Assembly (NCBI GenBank): GCA_964405405.1
Contig: CAYONT010000065.1
Coordinates: 1-9,485 of the forward strand
DNA: 9,485 bases
Source of the DNA: CAMCYM01 sp964405405
GTDB lineage: Bacteria; Bacteroidota; Bacteroidia; Flavobacteriales_D; Sanyastnellaceae
Direction of reading: 5' to 3'
Shown here: piece after piece, positions 6,798 to 9,485 of the stretch
How the letters are laid out: each line of letters starts with the position of its first letter
Numbering within the stretch: the stretch's first letter is position 1
Notes under the pieces: model-generated
The model's database searches: none
What the model saw: the letters and a program-made list of their open reading frames with translations, nothing else
What the model was told of the DNA's origin: nothing
Translations under genes and position numbers: made by a program

Positions 6798-7366
6798 TGT
6801 ACTTATTCTTCGATACAGAAACCAGCGGCCTTCCTCGGAACTGGAGGGCTCCCGTGACGGATTTATCGAATTGGCCGCGCCTGGTTCAGCTGGCTTACCT
6901 CGTTTACGACGAATCAGGCAGGAAGCTCCATGAGCATTCGGTCATCATCCAGCCGGATGGCTGGACCATTGACCGCGAGGCGGCGGCGGTGCATGGGATC
7001 AGTTTGGAGCGTGCGAGGAGGGAGGGGGTGCCGTTGCGGGATGCGATGCAAGAATTGGCAGAGCAGCTCGTGCATTCCGAGACGCTCGTGGCGCACAACA
7101 TGGCGTTTGATTCGAAGATCGTTGGGGCGGAGTTTTTGCGGACGTTTGGTTCGAATCCGATGAATGGGAAGCGGAAGCTGTGCACCATGGAAACCTCCAC
7201 GGATATTCTGAAGCTTCCAGGATATTATGGATACAAGTGGCCGAAGCTTGATGAGCTGCACCGTTCCTTGTTCGGCGAGGGGTTCGAAGGTGCGCACGAT
7301 GCGCTGGCTGACATTCGGGCCACTTCGAGGTGTTTTTGGGAAATGCGGCGCAAGCGGCAGATATGA
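6797..7366 (+). CDS. DEDDh-family 3'-5' exonuclease (DnaQ/RNase T-like)
   Basis: A 189-residue single-domain nuclease. All five expected residues are present: Asp6 and Glu8 in FFDTET, Asp105 in VAHNMAFD, and His167 with Asp172 in GAHDALAD. It should therefore be an active metal-dependent exonuclease removing 3' nucleotides from DNA (or possibly RNA). The stretch YKWPKLDELHRSLFG (~146-160) is typical of the stand-alone DnaQ-like group rather than the replicative epsilon subunit, which carries a polymerase-binding tail missing here. The ATG at 6797 shares its A with the TGA of the WYL gene; a TTG one codon earlier is also in frame. The gene lies between the regulator and hsdM. It may be part of the restriction-modification module, perhaps trimming cut DNA, but that link rests only on position. 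Confidence 0.88.
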   Translation: MYLFFDTETSGLPRNWRAPVTDLSNWPRLVQLAYLVYDESGRKLHEHSVIIQPDGWTIDREAAAVHGISLERARREGVPLRDAMQELAEQLVHSETLVAHNMAFDSKIVGAEFLRTFGSNPMNGKRKLCTMETSTDILKLPGYYGYKWPKLDELHRSLFGEGFEGAHDALADIRATSRCFWEMRRKRQI

Positions 7367-7379
7367 GCGGTTAGGCTGC

Positions 7380-7395
7380 GTGCAATTGCTTGCAA
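7380..7395. promoter_or_regulatory. Palindromic operator candidate upstream of hsdM (site 2)
   Basis: On the minus strand this site reads TTGCAA-GC-AATTGCAC. Site 1 in front of the WYL gene reads TTGCAA-TG-AATTGCAA, so 13 of 16 positions agree, differing only in the central two bases and the last. It also contains GCAATTGC, a perfect 8-base palindrome. It lies in the 62-base gap between exonuclease and hsdM, ending 33 bases before the hsdM ATG. A possible promoter overlaps it: TTGCAA (7390-7395) then AATAAT (7414-7419) after 18 bases. Binding here would block that promoter, but the promoter is a weak call. Confidence 0.55.
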
Positions 7396-7428
7396 TGAGT
7401 GTATTTTACGGCCAATAATTGACGCGAA

Positions 7429-8967
7429 ATGGCAAAACAAAAGACGGAGGCGAGCGAGCCGATAGAAATCCAGCTTTGGAAAGCAGCGGACAAGCTGCGG
7501 AAGAACATTGACGCGGCCGAATACAAGCACGTGGTGTTGGGGTTGGTGTTCCTGAAGTACATCTCGGATGCGTTCGAGGAGTTGCACACGCGGCTGTTGG
7601 AAGAGGAGGGCGCCGACCCGGAGGACGTGGATGAGTACAAGGCGGAGCACGTGTTCTTCGTGCCGAAGGGGGCGCGGTGGTCAGAGTTGCAGGCGCAGGC
7701 GCGGAATCCGGAGATCGGGCGGCTGTTAGATCAGGCCATGGACAAAATCGAGGCGATGTCGCCGAGTTTGAAGGGGGTGTTGCCGAAGGTGTACGCGAAG
7801 GAGAATTTGGACGTAGCGAGCGTGGGCGGGTTGATTGATTTGGTGGGTAAGATTGCGCTCGGAGATGCTGAGAGCAAGAAGACGGACATGCTGGGCCAAG
7901 TGTTTGAATACTTCCTCGGTGAGTTTGCGCTTGCGGAGGGGAAGAAGGGCGGACAATTCTACACGACGCGGTGCGTGGTGCAGTTGTTGGTCGAGATGCT
8001 GGAGCCTTACAAGGGGCGGGTGATGGACCCGTGTTGTGGGTCGGGCGGCATGTTTGTCCAATCCGAGAAATTCATCAAGGATCACCAGGGGCGGATTGAT
8101 GACATCTCGATTTTTGGCCAAGAGAGTAACCAAACCACGTGGCGACTCTGCAAGATGAACCTCGCCATCCGCGGCATCGACAGCACGCAGGTCAAATGGA
8201 ACGCCGAGGGTTCCTTTCTCAACAACGCCCACAAGGACGTCAAAGTCGACTACATCATCGCGAACCCGCCGTTCAACCAGGACGACTGGGGCGGAGACCA
8301 ACTCCGCAACGACGCCCGCTGGACCTACGGGGTACCGCCCACCGGGAACGCAAACTACGGCTGGATCCAGCACTTCCTCTACCACCTCGCGCCCGGCGGT
8401 CAGGCCGGCTTCGTCCTGTCGAAGGGTTCGATGACGACAAAAACCGGCGGCGAAGCCGAAATCCGGCAACGGCTCATCGAAGAGGGGCTCGTCGATTGCA
8501 TCGTAAACCTCCCCTCGAAGCTCTTCCTCAACACGCAAATCCCGGTGTGCCTTTGGTTCATGCGAAAGGAGCGTTCCCGGCCATGTCCCGGCTTCCGCAA
8601 CACGGACGGCGAGATCCTGTTCATCGATGCCCGCGACGCCGGCACGATGGTCAACCGCCGCCTGCGCGAGCTCACCGACGAGGACATCGCTCGCATCTCA
8701 GGTACCTACCACAATTGGCGCAACGAAGGCGGCTCGTACGAGGACGTGGCGGGCTTCTGCGCTTCGGTCCCCGTCGAACGGGTGGCCGAACTCGACTACG
8801 TCCTCACCCCAGGCCGATACGTCGGGCTGGCCGACGAGGAGGACGATTTCGACTTCAAGGAGCGGTTCACCTCACTTCGGGCGGAGTTTGAGGCGCAGTT
8901 GAAGGAAGAGTCCGAGCTCAACGCCCGCATCCTCTCCAACCTCGACAAAATTCGCATCGATGAGTGA
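7429..8967 (+). CDS. hsdM: Type I restriction-modification methyltransferase subunit HsdM
   Basis: A 512-residue N6-adenine methyltransferase subunit. With HsdS it methylates adenines in a split recognition sequence and protects host DNA. The N-terminal helical HsdM domain spans ~12-140 (IQLWKAADKLRKN, VVLGLVFLKYISDAF). It is followed by GGQFYTTRCVV (174-184), the S-adenosylmethionine-binding motif DPCCGSGGMF (200-209) and the catalytic motif NPPF (279-282), in that order as in type I and gamma-class enzymes. Length is normal for the family. The start at 7429 has no strong Shine-Dalgarno site but the N-terminus fits. The last bases overlap the hsdS start (ATGAGTGA, 8 bases). Codon use changes sharply near residue 230. 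By my hand count valine codons are 14 GTG of 17 before base 8120, but 10 GTC and 3 GTG of 15 after it. Confidence 0.96.
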   Translation: MAKQKTEASEPIEIQLWKAADKLRKNIDAAEYKHVVLGLVFLKYISDAFEELHTRLLEEEGADPEDVDEYKAEHVFFVPKGARWSELQAQARNPEIGRLLDQAMDKIEAMSPSLKGVLPKVYAKENLDVASVGGLIDLVGKIALGDAESKKTDMLGQVFEYFLGEFALAEGKKGGQFYTTRCVVQLLVEMLEPYKGRVMDPCCGSGGMFVQSEKFIKDHQGRIDDISIFGQESNQTTWRLCKMNLAIRGIDSTQVKWNAEGSFLNNAHKDVKVDYIIANPPFNQDDWGGDQLRNDARWTYGVPPTGNANYGWIQHFLYHLAPGGQAGFVLSKGSMTTKTGGEAEIRQRLIEEGLVDCIVNLPSKLFLNTQIPVCLWFMRKERSRPCPGFRNTDGEILFIDARDAGTMVNRRLRELTDEDIARISGTYHNWRNEGGSYEDVAGFCASVPVERVAELDYVLTPGRYVGLADEEDDFDFKERFTSLRAEFEAQLKEESELNARILSNLDKIRIDE

Positions 8968-9485
8968 GTGGCTTTTCGAATCAATATCAAAGGTGTCCGC
9001 AGTTATTGGAGGAGGAACACCAAAACGGTCTCGTGCAGAATACTGGAACGGGCAAATTCCTTGGGTTTCCATCGCCGATATCCGCGATGATCAAAAAAAA
9101 ATCTCAATTACTGAAGAGTCAATCACCCAAGAAGGGCTTGATAAAAGTAGTGCTCGAATTCTTCCACAAGGGGGAATAGTCATCAGTGCGAGGGGGACTG
9201 TCGGAAAATTGGGCGTTGTAGATCGGCCAATGGCATTCAATCAGTCATGTTATGGCTTGATTGGTGAAGAGATAGATCAAAACTTTTTTTATTACTCCCT
9301 TCTTTCTGTCGTCCGTGAATTTACGCAATACTCACACGGCGGTGTTTTTGACACAATTACAAAGTCCACTTTTGACGAGATTGAAATTGCAATCCCTCCA
9401 AATTGGGAACAAGAAGCCATTGCGGAGGTATTGAGCAGTTTGGACGACAAAATCGACCTCCTCAAGCGCCAAAACAAAACCCTTG
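8960..9485 (+). CDS. hsdS: Type I restriction-modification specificity subunit HsdS (3' partial)
   Basis: The frame runs from the ATG at 8960 to the window end (175 codons) with no stop, overlapping the hsdM stop. The start of the protein, SKVSAVIGGGTPKRSRAEYW followed by NGQIPWVSIADI (residues ~10-41), is the classic opening of an HsdS target-recognition domain. SARGTVGKLGVV and FNQSCYGLIG fall where expected. Residues from ~147 (IPPNWEQEAIAEVLSSLDDK, then IDLLKRQN) are the start of the conserved helical spacer that sets the distance between the two half-sites. The first recognition domain is therefore complete; the second lies beyond the window. HsdS determines which sequence is methylated or cut. 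The gene is clearly more AT-rich than hsdM, as is common for exchanged specificity domains. The short frame at 8964-9179 on the same strand is a shadow of this gene. Confidence 0.93.
   Translation, partial: MSEWLFESISKVSAVIGGGTPKRSRAEYWNGQIPWVSIADIRDDQKKISITEESITQEGLDKSSARILPQGGIVISARGTVGKLGVVDRPMAFNQSCYGLIGEEIDQNFFYYSLLSVVREFTQYSHGGVFDTITKSTFDEIEIAIPPNWEQEAIAEVLSSLDDKIDLLKRQNKTL

Noticed and set aside
7726..8538. 270-codon minus-strand frame opposite hsdM
   Set aside because: Shadow of hsdM, which has unmistakable methyltransferase motifs.
9385..9393. AATTGCAAT, resembling half of the WYL/hsdM palindrome
   Set aside because: Only a half-site, and inside hsdS coding for a conserved E-I-A-I-P stretch; explained by the protein.

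Overview
This window looks like a piece of a moderately high-GC bacterial chromosome. The taxon cannot be fixed from the sequence. The surface protein built from YadA-type head repeats, the lipoprotein and the mostly weak Shine-Dalgarno sites would suit a Bacteroidota-like Gram-negative, but this is inference. No tRNA, rRNA, CRISPR array, transposase or integrase is visible.

Left part (1-4846, all + strand). The window opens inside a surface-protein gene: fifteen intact 14-residue YadA-type head repeats, a beta-rich stalk, a glycine hinge and a C-terminal C1q/TNF-like beta-sandwich, with no YadA membrane anchor. A strong intrinsic terminator closes it. A tightly coupled two-gene unit follows. 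It encodes a membrane-anchored SGNH-hydrolase-like protein and a multi-pass family 2 glycosyltransferase with D-x-D, E-D and Q-x-x-R-W signatures. Together they look like synthesis and modification of an exported polysaccharide or glycolipid.

Middle (4847-5879). A lipoprotein gene lies on the minus strand, convergent with the glycosyltransferase. A 144-base divergent intergenic region separates it from the next gene and holds two clear palindromes.

Right part (5880-9485, all + strand). A WYL-domain transcription regulator overlaps by one base (TGATG) a DEDDh 3'-5' exonuclease. After 62 bases come hsdM and then hsdS (overlapping 8 bases and running off the end), the modification and specificity subunits of a type I restriction-modification system. 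hsdR is not in the window and may lie downstream.

The most interesting signal is an imperfect palindrome, TTGCAA-N2-AATTGCA. It occurs in front of the WYL gene (5807-5822) and again, inverted, in front of hsdM (7380-7395), with 13 of 16 positions identical. This suggests the WYL protein controls both its own operon and the restriction-modification genes, with the exonuclease built into the same regulated module. Secondary oddities are an abrupt codon-usage switch inside hsdM, an AT-rich hsdS, a large insert in the glycosyltransferase and a cluster of C7 tracts in its gene.
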